64,000 nt of DNA from Plasmodiophora brassicae. Taxonomy: Eukaryota > Endomyxa > Phytomyxea > Plasmodiophorida > Plasmodiophoridae. The stretch is from NCBI GenBank assembly GCA_039704465.1, contig JASFAU010000008.1, positions 248,001-312,000 of the forward strand, in the 5' to 3' direction. This document shows positions 12,361-22,436 of this stretch, piece by piece (the stretch's first letter is position 1; each line of letters opens with the position of its first letter). The position numbers and the translations under genes are program-made. The notes under the pieces are model-generated. The model saw only the letters and a program-made list of their open reading frames with translations, was not told the DNA's origin and did no database searches.

Positions 12361-14302
12361 ATGCCAGACCTCGCGGTGCTCCTGTTCGCATGTGCGACGA
12401 GTTACGCGCTGGCCGTTGACCTCCAAGTCTTTCCGACAGATGAGGAGATGCCGCCAATGATGACGCCTGACGAGGTCGACCGTGCCAACTCTACGCTAAC
12501 CCCTCTTGGGTTGACGTCATGGGTCGCGTGTCCAATGGCGGAGCGGATAACGAACAAGATGGTGACACTGGCGGATGGGTATACCTATGATCAAGGTCTC
12601 ATCGATCGTCGCATCCTGTCGCAATTCGGACACTCTGAAGTCACCCCACTTCCAACGCCTGACGATCCCCACAAGCCTCGCGTTTGCATTCGTGAACCTG
12701 GATTTGATGGACATCGCCAAGAACGCCGAATCGATCGAGCAGAGCGTCTCGAACGGTGAGATCCCAACAGCGATTCGTCCATGGGTCGGGTCTTCGCTGC
12801 GGCAGCCCATATGGATCTGTGCGGATGGACGGTCCCGTTTCACGACGTCTTTCCAGCGTCCGTTCACGATTGAGCAATTGGGGATGTTGCTGGTTCTCGA
12901 CAATGGAGAATTCTGCTTCCGGAACATCCGTCTCGAACAAGTCGTCGACGAGATCTGTCGACGTGTGGAATGTGGGAGGGGTGACGTTCAGCGTATTCGC
13001 GAAACCTCGATGAGGATGGATACCGCCCATGTGGAGCCTGGCGCACATCAGTCGCTTTCTGTTTCAAATCTGCTTTCGCCAAGTACGGCAGCGTCTAGCA
13101 GCCGTCCAGCTCCTGTCGCGAGTCCGCACCAGCAGTCTATTGACACATCCAGCAGCGGGACGCCTACCGCGATCCATTCCCTGACAAGTTCTGCGAGTTC
13201 GAGCAGCGGAAGTTCTCCGCTCGCGAACCATCAACAGCCGATTGCTCTGACGTCTCCTGATGTCGGCTCTGTTGACGCCGCCTCCCCTGCTTGGGCCGAT
13301 ATCGCGGACGCTATCCCGTGGCCCAGCACATCGAAAGTGCAGCCTGCCCCATCGTTGCCTTCTGAAATGTCGTCCGCCTGGGCCGCAACGATAGCGTATA
13401 CTCGTACTCTAGTTAAGAGTTCGTTTTGGGATCGACGCTCTCTCTACTCATCGCCAAAGAACAACTTTTACGCTGCCCTGTTCTGGGCCTATCATTACCG
13501 CATTACCTTCAAACCGGACGACATGGAGCTGCCGCCCAAACCTACGAACCCAGGCGACTTGAGAGGCTGGCAGGACAGCTGTCACCGTTTTTTCCAAGCA
13601 GCAGAGGACGTCGCCATCAACGCCATTTCCGAGAAGCACGCCAAACGTAAGGCAGTCGGCCGGCCCCCTGGGCCTGTGATCCGTAGTGCATTCTTGTTAG
13701 AGAGACGGGTGAAGAAGCTGGGGCTTGTTCTACCTGAGATGACTCCGTCATTCGGGAGCAAGCGTAGCAGAACTTCGTGGTCGGACGACATCGTTGACAC
13801 CATTCCATGGCCCAGTATGTCGGCAGTGACGCCTGCCCCATCATTGCCCCGCGTATTGTCTTCCGCCGCGGCCGCAACTGTCGCGCATACGCGCTCCCTA
13901 GATGACCGCAATCGATGGGATTGGCAAGCTCTCAATCGGACCAACGTGAGAACCATCTACGATGCGCTGTTCTGGGCTCATCAGTACACTACTAAGTGGA
14001 AACCGCCCACAATGTCGCTGCCGCCGAAGCCTGTCAGCAGCGACGGTTTCAGGGAGTGGCAGGCCAGCTGTTTTCGCTTCTTCAAAGCCGCGGAAGACCG
14101 CGTCGTCAAAGCCATTTTAAGAAAGCAAGGCGTCGCTGACGACGTCGACGAAGGCTCAGCAGGCGTCAGCCGTGTGGCAAAGGTTTTGCGACGTCGCGTT
14201 AAGAAGCTTGGGCTGCCCATTAGCCTTAAGCGCAAACGCATGCGCGCTTCAAACGCCGTCGTGAACCCTGAGGGCAAACCTGTCAAGTGCAGGCGCAAAT
14301 GA
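12361..14302 (+). pseudogene. Secreted U-box-like protein, copy A, frameshifted
   Basis: The first frame (12361 on) encodes a signal peptide (MPDLAVLLFACATSYALAV) and the front of a U-box-like domain (ACPMAERITNKMVTLADGYTYDQ). Relative to copy B there is a 4-bp tandem duplication (ATCGATCG near 12602), which shifts the frame. The rest is open in the second frame to TGA at 14300-14302. It encodes the remainder of the U-box-like domain, a Ser-rich linker, and two copies of a ~100-residue domain. That domain starts with IPWPS, contains PAPSLP, LFWA, LPPKP and RFF.AAED, and ends in KKLGL. The C-terminus is basic. An internal ATG at 12575 could give a protein without a signal peptide. Probably a recent pseudogene, unless the shift is an assembly error. 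Confidence 0.75.
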
Positions 14303-14908
14303 AACGAGTCTGGATGATGCTGCGTTCCGAATTTTTCTGGTCCAATGATAAACGCGCATGCCCTCCTGTTGACAAGGACGTCGTTCTGATCGATTCGAGC
14401 GTCGACGTGCCTTCATAATAGGTATCGGACAATGTTGAGCCGGTCGCGATACTCGGCCAAGTGCACGGCGGCCTCATTCAAGGTCGGGGCGTTGTCTGAT
14501 GTCGTACAACCACGACATCATGGACAAGACGGCCTGCTGCACCAGCGACAACATCGATCGGCGGCAACGTCGCCCGCTGACGGCAAGGGGACGCCCTGGC
14601 CCATGCGGTTATCGGTGAGCGGCGATGATGCAGCATGAATGGAGGAAATATCCCATGTGTCGACGACAGGTGTCAATTTCGTGATTAGGCGGTCGACAGT
14701 ACGACCGACGTGGAGGATCAGGTATGAAAAGAAATCCCTTGTCGGTAACAGTCAAACATTGTTGCCGATGCATCGGTCTACCAAGTACGTATAATATATC
14801 GACACGCGGTTCGCGTACGACAGGCAGATGTTTATTGCAGCGACAGACGTAACGCGCAAACGGCCCTTGATGAGGAGTGCTGCAGTACCAGCGCGTCCGA
14901 TGCATTCA
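14303..14908. other. Intergenic, with a decayed promoter-cassette fragment
   Basis: No gene seen. At 14763-14782 GCCGATGCATCGGTCTACC resembles the cassette core but lacks the TATAAAT. Low-confidence relic. Confidence 0.4.
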
Positions 14909-16074
14909 CTAGCTGCAATGGCACGCCTTGCAGATCGAGTCGACCCTGTCCCGAATGCTGCGGGCGACGGTTTTCAAAGCCGATGACTCGCTGGGGCTCA
15001 GGGTGTCCGCGATCGGAACGATACGGACGATCCCCTGACGGCCGAGGACAGCAGGCAGGCTGACGTACGTCTGGAACGCGGGCGAATAGACTGACACGGC
15101 ACAGACGCGGCAGCGGTCGCCGACGATGGACGCGATCAGGGAGCGGACGCACGCGGCTATGCCATGGTAGGTGCTCCCCTTCAGTTTGATGATCTCGTAC
15201 GCGCGGTCCCGTGTCTGAATCGCCGTCTCGCGAAGGAAGTCCTCGTCGATATTTGGGAACGCGGACAGGGGTGCCCCGCTGTCGATTTCGAACCGACACC
15301 GTCAGCGGGGACCGGTAACGACGACAACAGGCAGCGCAACGTACCCGACGGACACGGTGCTCAGGACAGGAATCTGTTGGTCCCCATGTTCCCCGAGAAT
15401 GTAGGCATGGATACTGTAGAGCCGAGGGGAACCGTCAGTGGTGGCACGTGTTCGGGAAGTCCAACAACAGGTCACCTGGACGGAGCCAGTGCAAGTCGCT
15501 TGGCAATGGCTTCACGGAAGCGCATGCTGTCGAGGAACGTGCCCGAACCGATGACACGCTCGGCGGGCAGTTTGCTGATGCGCTGGAACACAGCAGCCAA
15601 TACCTGACACCGGTCAACAATCGTTGCAGAGGGGCGGCCAGGCGGGAGGCCCTCATGTTACGTCAACGGGGTTCGACACGATCATGACGATGGAGTCGGG
15701 CGCAATCGGCAGGAGGTTCGTGCAGATCTCCTGGAAGATCTGGCAGTTCCTGCCGACGAGTTCGTCGCGCGATTCACCCGGGCGCTGCTTGACACCGGCG
15801 GTGATGACGATGACGTTCGACTGGGCGACCTCCGACCACGACCCGTGCCGGACGGCCGTATCGCTCAAGAACGCACCTGCAGGCAGGCACACTCAGCGCG
15901 CAGCAAACGCCACGTCGATCTCGTCGGACCATCGGCCAGATCCAGCGCTTCGCCGCGGCACCGCTCCTGCCTGACGTCGACAAGGACGACCTGCTGCGGG
16001 ATGCCGCTCTGCACCAGGGCGGACGCGATGCTGCTACCGACGGACCCGGCCCCAATGATGCCGACTGTCCCCAT
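14909..16074 (-). CDS. LDH: L-lactate dehydrogenase
   Basis: Exons complement(15930..16074, 15662..15876, 15476..15603, 15345..15413, 14909..15278), introns of 53, 58, 62 and 66 nt, 308 aa. The NAD-binding start is GTVGIIGAGSVGSSIASAL. The substrate loop reads VKQRPGESRDELVGRN. The Gln before RPGE is the residue typical of lactate rather than malate dehydrogenases. The catalytic His is in HAYILGEHGD, and NPVD, VIGSGTFLDS and AYEIIKLKGSTYHGIA are all present. It interconverts pyruvate and lactate in the cytosol. The start is the ATG just before the Rossmann strand. Confidence 0.95.
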
Positions 16075-17435
16075 CGCAGCGGAAGGCCCGGACCAGGCAG
16101 TCGCCCAAACCGAATGAAACGTTCGGCCGACAGTTCTCCAGCGAACGATGGATTTTTGTCCACATTCCAGGAGCGTCACACGGCCACCAGGTGACAGGAA
16201 TCTGGAAGAGGCACTATTCCGGAACAGGGCCGCTTCCGGATTATAGTACGGTGCAGTGACAGACGTCTGCATGCAGCACGCGCGGGATGTCAGCATACCG
16301 AGGTTGTCGAGTGGACCATGCCCAGACGACAAGCGGTCGTCGCTCCTCCGGGGGGGATTCCATCCGCAGACGACAGGATCGATCGGGGGTGATTCCCGCC
16401 GCCGACTGGCCAGCAGGTGCCGCTGTAGAATATGATGCGATCACTAGCGATGCATGACGGGTGCCAGCGATCCTGAGACCGCGCGGCCTTGTCGATCTCG
16501 CCGATACTGACGTGGCGGCAAGGGACTTGGTGCCATGAAGGACGGCGTGGACAGAATCACTTGCCGACCGCAGAAATCAATAAAGAAAAGTGGGAAGCGA
16601 CGACACGGGTATCCTCAGCCCTTGTGGTGGTCTATCTACCAGGACGATCGCAATCCGATTTGAGTCGTCATTGTTCGGCAGGTGCGTCCATGACGTCGGC
16701 AGTATCCGGCCGGGATGGTTCGCTACAAATCAGTCGCCGACTGCACAGCGGCCTGAACCAGCTTTCGACCTGAACGCTATATATCCGCAGCTGAGCCCTG
16801 CCAGAGACCCCTCTCCGGCAGACAGGAATCCTCAAGCGCTGGACGTGCGGTGGCCGGCTGGGCCGTAATTGGTCGATGACGATATCGGCAGTGATGCTAG
16901 GTACATATAGACAAGAACTGGGCGATACCAGCGGGGATTCACACCAGCGCCTGCCGTTGGCTGGAGTGACCGGTTGCAACGATGACAGCGCAGGTAATGC
17001 GAGGGTTTGGGCATCTTGATTAAAAGGACTGGAAGACACCGCGCAGTTGCTGCCAGACGCATTACGCCTCGGCACGTTTCCCAGAAAATGATGGATGGAC
17101 GGTTCCTGGCGCCGCCGGCCGGCGATGGCGACAGCGTCGGCGTTCGCTTGCGCTCTGCGCGCTTGGACGCGCTCCTCCCCTGGGCATAACCGACTAGGTA
17201 CACACACGATGACGCACCAGAGTCAGCGAGCCCTCGACAACAATAACGGAGTCCGAGTGCGCGGCCAACGCGACTGCGAGTGCGACTGACTGTGACTGCG
17301 CGCCACGCCGCCACTGGGGAGCTCACTCCACCGCCATTGCGCGCACTACGTGGGGGGGGGGGGGGGCATTCGCGTGCGTGACAGCCCTCACTCTGCGCAC
17401 TGCAAGCGAGCCCGAGCAGGCCGCGTGGCGCGTCG
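16075..17435. other. Intergenic region with no recognised gene
   Basis: 1.36 kb. Several open frames exist on both strands, but none has a recognisable motif or supporting splice structure. A run of 15 G lies at 17352-17366, just outside the palindrome described next. Confidence 0.5.
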
Positions 17436-17443
17436 CGCGAATA

Positions 17444-17740
17444 ATGTTTGTGGTGAGCAGCCGTCTGCACCGGCGTGCGACCAAACGCATGGAGGATAGG
17501 GAGGCTTTGGAGGTGACGCCCGAGCATGCGCGCGCGCGCGCAGCGGAGTCGGCGCGTCCCTTGCTTCAGCAGTATGCCGCTACGCCCTCGGACCAACGCT
17601 GCGCGAAGGAAGACGTGTTCGACAAAATCTTGAACATGTTCGATCCTGCATTGTTTAGCAACGAAGTCGCCGATGCTTCCGTGCGCATCCTTTGGGCCGA
17701 GCATATTCCTGCGATCCGACCACCCCGGCGTCCTCGCTGA
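17444..17740 (+). CDS. Hypothetical 98-aa protein, left palindrome arm
   Basis: Begins MFVVSSRLHRR and ends IRPPRRPR. It is rich in Arg and Ala, with an acidic middle (KEDVFDKILNMFDPALF). Not recognised. The opposite strand is also open, so coding status is unproven. It differs from its partner in the right arm at only two residues, a Pro/Arg and a Lys/Asn change. Confidence 0.35.
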   Translation: MFVVSSRLHRRATKRMEDREALEVTPEHARARAAESARPLLQQYAATPSDQRCAKEDVFDKILNMFDPALFSNEVADASVRILWAEHIPAIRPPRRPR

Positions 17741-18200
17741 GCCCCCAACCACCGTCTTCTCCACAATCAACATCCTCGCTGAGCCCTCAACCACCGTCTA
17801 CCTCATAGCCACTGTCGAATGCTGATGTCTGACTCTCCCTGGCAACGCCAACGTGCACGGCTTCCGCGTCCAGTAGACACGTCTCCGCCTCTGTGGTCAG
17901 GACCGTTACCGCCGTCGGATGTGATGCCGTCGTCGACGAGATTGACCAGGCCGCGTACGTACGGCAGTCGGTCAACGCGTGAGTGATCAGTCGACGTTTA
18001 ACATGGTAGGTATACCTATATTAATGGACAGCGAATATTGACCACAGATCAGGCGGAGACGTGTCTACTGGACGCGGAAGCCGTGCACGTTGGCGTTGCC
18101 AGGGAGAGTCAGACATCAGCATTCGACAGCGGTTATGAGGTAGACGGTGGTTGAGGGCTCAGCGAGGATGTTGATTGTGGAGAAGACGGTGGTTGGGGGC

Positions 18201-18497
18201 TCAGCGAGGACGCCGGGGTGGTCGGATCGCAGGAATATGCTCGGCCCAAAGGATGCGCACGGAAGCATCGGCGACTTCGTTGCTAAACAATGCAGGGTCG
18301 AACATGTTTAAGATGTTGTCGAACACGTCTTCCTTCGCGCAGCGTTGGTCCGAGGGCGTAGCGGCATACTGCTGAAGCAAGGGACGCGCCGACTCCGCTG
18401 CGCGCGCGCGCGCATGCTCGCGCGTCACCTCCAAAGCCTCCCTATCCTCCATGCGTTTGGTCGCACGCCGGTGCAGACGGCTGCTCACCACAAACAT
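18201..18497 (-). CDS. Hypothetical 98-aa protein, right palindrome arm
   Basis: Inverted twin of the frame at 17444-17740. It keeps full length, with no stop or frameshift. That could mean recent duplication or continued homogenisation of the arms, not selection. Function unknown. Confidence 0.35.
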   Translation of the reverse strand: MFVVSSRLHRRATKRMEDREALEVTREHARARAAESARPLLQQYAATPSDQRCAKEDVFDNILNMFDPALFSNEVADASVRILWAEHIPAIRPPRRPR

Positions 18498-18508
18498 TAT
18501 GCGCGTAT

Positions 18509-18953
18509 CCCGTACGTTTGATCCTGCCCATTGCTATCACGCGGGAAGGTATGGTGTGTAAACACGAGTTGGCGCTAGCGATAGACACGGTTGTCGGTTT
18601 ACGAGCCGGCCGGATCGGCACCGCTCGTCCAAACCGGGAGCGTTGTTATCCAAGTCCACATGCGGTGGCCGTGGCAATCGTTTGCGCTCTCGTTCGGCCG
18701 AGCGGGCATCCACAGATGGTATTACCGCTGCCGTTTACCCTCGTTAAGGTATGGTTGCCGCCAAACACTTGGTGGTGGACCGCGAAAGGCGCTCTCGTTC
18801 GCGGTCACACGGTCTCAAGGCGCGATGACAGCAACGACCCATGATACTAATGGCGTCGATCGTGCGGGCGTACGACGACGGCAGTCTGTGACAGACGACG
18901 TACTGAGATTGGTGGTCGGTGACCTGCATGGCGTCGCCGCCAGACCCGCCGGT
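18509..18953 (+). repeat. Duplicate of the CFAP44 upstream region and first codons
   Basis: About 440 bp closely match 25445-25913, the sequence immediately before CFAP44. The match runs through its start codon and first codons (ATGGCGTCGCCG followed by CAGACCCGCC). After that the two copies diverge completely, so no CFAP44 protein can be made here. Confidence 0.85.
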
Positions 18954-18955
18954 GT

Positions 18956-19410
18956 CGTCGTTGCGATCCTCGCTCCGAGCAGCTAGCTACGAGGCGAAGC
19001 CGACACCGTCACCGTCGAGCACGACGCGGCCGTGGCAGCTGTTCGAGACGCCGCAGCGAGACTGATCTGCGACGGCAAATCGGTCACCTCAGACTGCCAC
19101 ATGGCGATCTGGCCGACGGGGTTTCGCCGGCAGAGCGGTCGTAAGCGGGTACTCGTCGATGAAGTCGCGTCGCTGGAGCGGACACGAAACTCGACACGCT
19201 GAACAGCCGACCAAAGGTGCCGCGGTTCCCCCCAGCTAAAGCCGTGCTCGAGGCGCTTCGCGAGCGACGGCGTGCCCTCGGCCAGTACTACAACCCAGGC
19301 AACGTGTTCATGGAATCGATTAACGCTTGCTAGCCTCGGTCTCATGTCTTCAGTACCCTGTTCTTTCTCGTCAGGCTCTGCCAAGATGGAGACGACCGCC
19401 ACCCTGTCAT
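18956..19410. repeat. Diverged repeat shared with 24.4-25.2 kb
   Basis: 19180-19262 (GACCAAAGGTGCCGCGG and flanks) resembles 25080-25162. 19288-19385 (CAACCCAGGCAACGTGTTCA and onward) resembles 24483-24560. Both pairs are in the same orientation but in a different order relative to the CFAP44 upstream copy. A noncoding segmental repeat is the simplest reading. Confidence 0.6.
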
Positions 19411-19415
19411 GGAAC

Positions 19416-19420
<5 letters not shown>

Positions 19421-19486
<66 letters not shown>
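19421..19486 (+). repeat. (CT)33 microsatellite
   Basis: Perfect dinucleotide run of 66 bp. The open frames through it are artefacts of the repeat. Confidence 0.97.
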
Positions 19487-19488
<2 letters not shown>

Positions 19489-19967
19489 GTGTGTTGTTGG
19501 CTTGTTGCACACAATTAGTGGCTGCTGCACTCCGTTTATTGCGATCGCGTCCGGTTATGCTAGAAAATGAACGGCCGGTAAGTGTTCGCCGACCGGCAGG
19601 ATCCTTCAGGCATGCTGTATCGCCGTCGCTCACCATGGACTGCGTCGTTCAGGGCGTACCATTGCCGACACAACTGGACGACGTCGCCGCCCGTGTTGCC
19701 GTGGTTTAACAAGAACACACCTGTCGGTTACGCATGATGGTCCCAGTGCTCAGCCCCATGTTTTAACCTTCGCCTACGTATGCACTCAGACAACGCCCAT
19801 TAGTGAACCGGGCCGTTAATTACGTGGCCGAGTATCGCGGCCGGTGCGGCTCGGCACGTACCGATAACGACGGCACGCCGCTCCAATGGATTCACGTGAC
19901 CGTATCAACAAGAGGCCTGTCTGTTTATCATAGGACCAGGATTTCACACAGCAACATCCTGGAAACT
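19487..19967. other. Intergenic, no gene seen
   Basis: Spacer between the microsatellite and the stop of U-box-like copy B. No motif recognised. Confidence 0.5.
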
Positions 19968-21881
19968 CTATTCATTTGCACCTTCACTTGGCAGATATGC
20001 GCCCCGGGTTCGCGACCTCTTCGGGTACTTGTGGCGCTTACGTTCAGTGTTAATGGGCAGCCCGCTGTTTCTAAGGTGCCACCGCAAAGCAGATGACAAA
20101 CGGCTGATGCGTGCAGAGCCCTCGACGGCGTCGTCAGCGTCGTCACTTTGCTTTTCCGAAATGGCCTTGACAACGCGGTCTTCCGCGGCTTTGAAGAAGC
20201 GATAACAGCTGGCGTGCCACTCCCTGAAACCGTCGCTGCTGGCAGGCTTCGGCGGCAACGACATTCCGGGCGGTTCCCACTTAGTGGTGTACTGACGGAC
20301 CCAGAACAGCGCATCGTAGATGGTATTCGAGTCGGTCCACGTCAGACGTCTCCAATCCCATAGATTGCGATCGTCTAGGGAGCGCGTATGCGCAACCGTT
20401 GCGGCCCCGGCGGACGACATGTTGCGGGGCAATGATGGGGCAGGCGATACTGCCGACATACTGGGCCATGGAATGGTGTCGACGATGTCGTCGTCCGAAT
20501 ACGTAGGTCTCTGGCGCTTGCTCGGGGGCCGCTCATTTTGAACAAGACCGAGCTGTTTCGCCAGAACCTGGAGAGACCGAGCGTGACGGCTCACGATCAC
20601 ATGGCTGCCTCGCTTCTCTGAAATGGCGTTGACGACGATGTCTTCCGCTGCTTGGAAGAAACGATGACAGTTGGCCTGCCAGTCCCTCATGTCGCCCGGG
20701 TTCGTAGGTTTGGGGGGCAGCTCCATGTCGTCCGGTTTGAAGGTGATGCGGTAATGGCGCGCCCAGAACAGGGCAGCATAGAAGGTGTTGTATGCCGTTG
20801 AGTAGAGGTGGCGCCGCCTCCAAAACGATTTGTTATCCAGATCACGAGTATGCGCTATCGTCGCGGCCCAGGCAGACGACAATGCAGAAGGCAGCGATGG
20901 GGCAGGCTGCACTTCAGATTCTCTGGGCCACGGGACAGCATTGGCGAAACCGGCCCAATCAATAGAGGCGGCGTTATCAGCCCCGACAGGAGTCGCCAGA
21001 GCACGCGGCTGTTGATGGTTCCCGAGCGGAGAACTTCCGCTGCTCGACGTCGCAGCACCTGCCGGGGAATGATTAATCGCAGTAGACGTCTCGCTGCTGG
21101 ATGTTTCAATGAACTGCCGGGGCAGACTCGTGACAGAAGGACGGCTGCTGGGCGCTGCCGCATTTGGCCAAAGTGGACTTGAAAGAGAAAGCGTGTGTTG
21201 CGCGCCAGGCTCCGCATGGGCGGTATCCATCCTCAGCGGGGTTTCGCGAATATGTCGTACGTCAGCGGTTGCACAATCCACACGTCGACATATCTCGTCA
21301 ACAACGTGTTCGAGATGGATGTTCCGGAAGCAGAAATCCCCGTTCTCGAGAGCCAGCAACATGCCCAATTGTTCAACAGTAAACGCCTGCTTGAACGATG
21401 TCATCAAACGCGACCGTCCATCCGCACAGATCCATATGGGCTGCCGCAGTGGAGGTCCAATCCATGGACGAATCGTTTCCGGAATCTCACGCTTCGAGAC
21501 GCTCTGCTTGATCGATTCGGCATGCATGGCGATTTCCATCAAGTCCAGGTTCACGAATGCAAACGCGAGGCTTGCGGGGATCGTCAGGTATTGGTAATGG
21601 GGCGACTCCAGAGCGTCCGCCTTGCCAAAGGATGCGATGACGTGATCTTGATCATACGTATAGCCATCCGACAGTGTCACCATCTTGTTCGTCATTCTCC
21701 CCGCCAATGGACATGCGAACCATGATGCCAACCCCAGAGCGGTTAGCACAGAGCTGGCATGATCGACCTCCTCCGGCGTCATCCTTGGCGGCATCTCCTC
21801 CTCCGTCGGATAGACGTGAAGATCAACGGCCAGCGAGTAGTTCGTCGCGCATGCGAACAGGAACACAGCGAGAGCAGGCAT
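19968..21881 (-). CDS. Secreted U-box-like protein, copy B (intact)
   Basis: Single exon, 637 aa. A signal peptide (MPALAVFLFACATNYSLAV) is followed at about residues 50-115 by a U-box-like domain. It contains FACPLAGRMTNKMVTLSDGYTYDQ, then SPHYQ and an LTIPASLAFAFVNLDLM helix. This has the CP[IL], DG.TY and SP spacing of U-box E3 ligases, which have no zinc ligands. A middle domain and a Ser-rich linker lead into two tandem copies of a ~100-residue domain (IPWP/VPWP, PAPSLP, FYAALFWA, MELPPKP, RFFQAAED). A basic, NLS-like tail (RKRHKYPKRSR) ends the protein. If the U-box call is right it would bind an E2 enzyme, yet it has a secretion signal, which suggests action in another cell or compartment. 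That role is inference. Confidence 0.8.
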   Translation of the reverse strand: MPALAVFLFACATNYSLAVDLHVYPTEEEMPPRMTPEEVDHASSVLTALGLASWFACPLAGRMTNKMVTLSDGYTYDQDHVIASFGKADALESPHYQYLTIPASLAFAFVNLDLMEIAMHAESIKQSVSKREIPETIRPWIGPPLRQPIWICADGRSRLMTSFKQAFTVEQLGMLLALENGDFCFRNIHLEHVVDEICRRVDCATADVRHIRETPLRMDTAHAEPGAQHTLSLSSPLWPNAAAPSSRPSVTSLPRQFIETSSSETSTAINHSPAGAATSSSGSSPLGNHQQPRALATPVGADNAASIDWAGFANAVPWPRESEVQPAPSLPSALSSAWAATIAHTRDLDNKSFWRRRHLYSTAYNTFYAALFWARHYRITFKPDDMELPPKPTNPGDMRDWQANCHRFFQAAEDIVVNAISEKRGSHVIVSRHARSLQVLAKQLGLVQNERPPSKRQRPTYSDDDIVDTIPWPSMSAVSPAPSLPRNMSSAGAATVAHTRSLDDRNLWDWRRLTWTDSNTIYDALFWVRQYTTKWEPPGMSLPPKPASSDGFREWHASCYRFFKAAEDRVVKAISEKQSDDADDAVEGSARISRLSSALRWHLRNSGLPINTERKRHKYPKRSRTRGAYLPSEGANE

Positions 21882-22436
21882 CGCTCGCACGAGTTCTCGA
21901 AGGTAGCTCCAACGGCAGCCGACCTATCAATCAATGTGGTCGGCGGCCATGACATCCGCAAATCCGAAATGCGCGTGTGGAAAACCCTATTTATAGACCG
22001 AAACATCCGCGTCAACGATGGGCGCGTGATCTGCGTCAGACTGTCTTCATTGATGACATTCGGTTTTGGCAAGGAGCGTTGAGGTTGCCATTTGTTCGCC
22101 GAGAGCGATGTGAAGGTGGCAGCACGTAGGGAGGATATCGGAAAGAATGGACGGATCGCTTTTATCCCCACCGTTTGTGGCTTCATCATTGTTCGATCAG
22201 TGAGATCAGTCAGTAGCGTACTGGGCAGGACGTGCTTGGCACTGGGCGGTCTCTGCGTTTCCACGCCGAAGCGATCCGTCCAGGTACAGTTAGTGACATC
22301 GATTCGCTTGAACTTGATGAATATAGCCGCTGGGTTCTGACGGTGCCCTGTCGTTGAGCCGGCACGACGTTTCAACCGCTCTAATGGGGTAATGTTCAGA
22401 TCGAACGCTGGTTCAAGCCGTTGTGCGGTCGCCGAC
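21882..22436. other. Upstream region of copy B
   Basis: Contains the promoter cassette in reverse at 21989-22100. The remainder (22100-22436) has no recognisable gene. Confidence 0.5.
21989..22100 (-). promoter_or_regulatory. Promoter cassette of U-box-like gene copy B
   Basis: On the minus strand the CCCATCGTTGACGCGGATG block leads to TCGGTCTATAAATAG, ending about 105 bp before the ATG at 21881. An upstream CCGAATGTCATCAATGAAGA block also matches the cassette at 12141-12161, so the homology spans more than 100 bp. Confidence 0.7.

Larger units (their letters stand above)
17436..18508. repeat. Large inverted repeat (palindrome), arms about 465 bp
   Basis: The arm at about 17436-17905 is repeated in reverse at about 18045-18508, with few differences, around a loop of roughly 140 bp. 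Each arm carries the same 98-aa open frame. The right arm ends directly at the start of the duplicated CFAP44 upstream region. Confidence 0.85.

Noticed and set aside
14909..16074. Malate dehydrogenase
   Set aside because: The substrate loop has Gln (KQRPGE), typical of lactate dehydrogenase. MDH normally has Arg at this position.
16832..17794. Long minus-strand open frame of 320 codons
   Set aside because: It runs through the palindrome arm and GC-rich low-complexity sequence, has no motif, and overlaps the opposite-strand 98-aa frame. Probably chance.
18983..19636. Minus-strand frame with an (RE)n run
   Set aside because: The run is only the (CT)33 microsatellite translated. The flanks match noncoding repeats.
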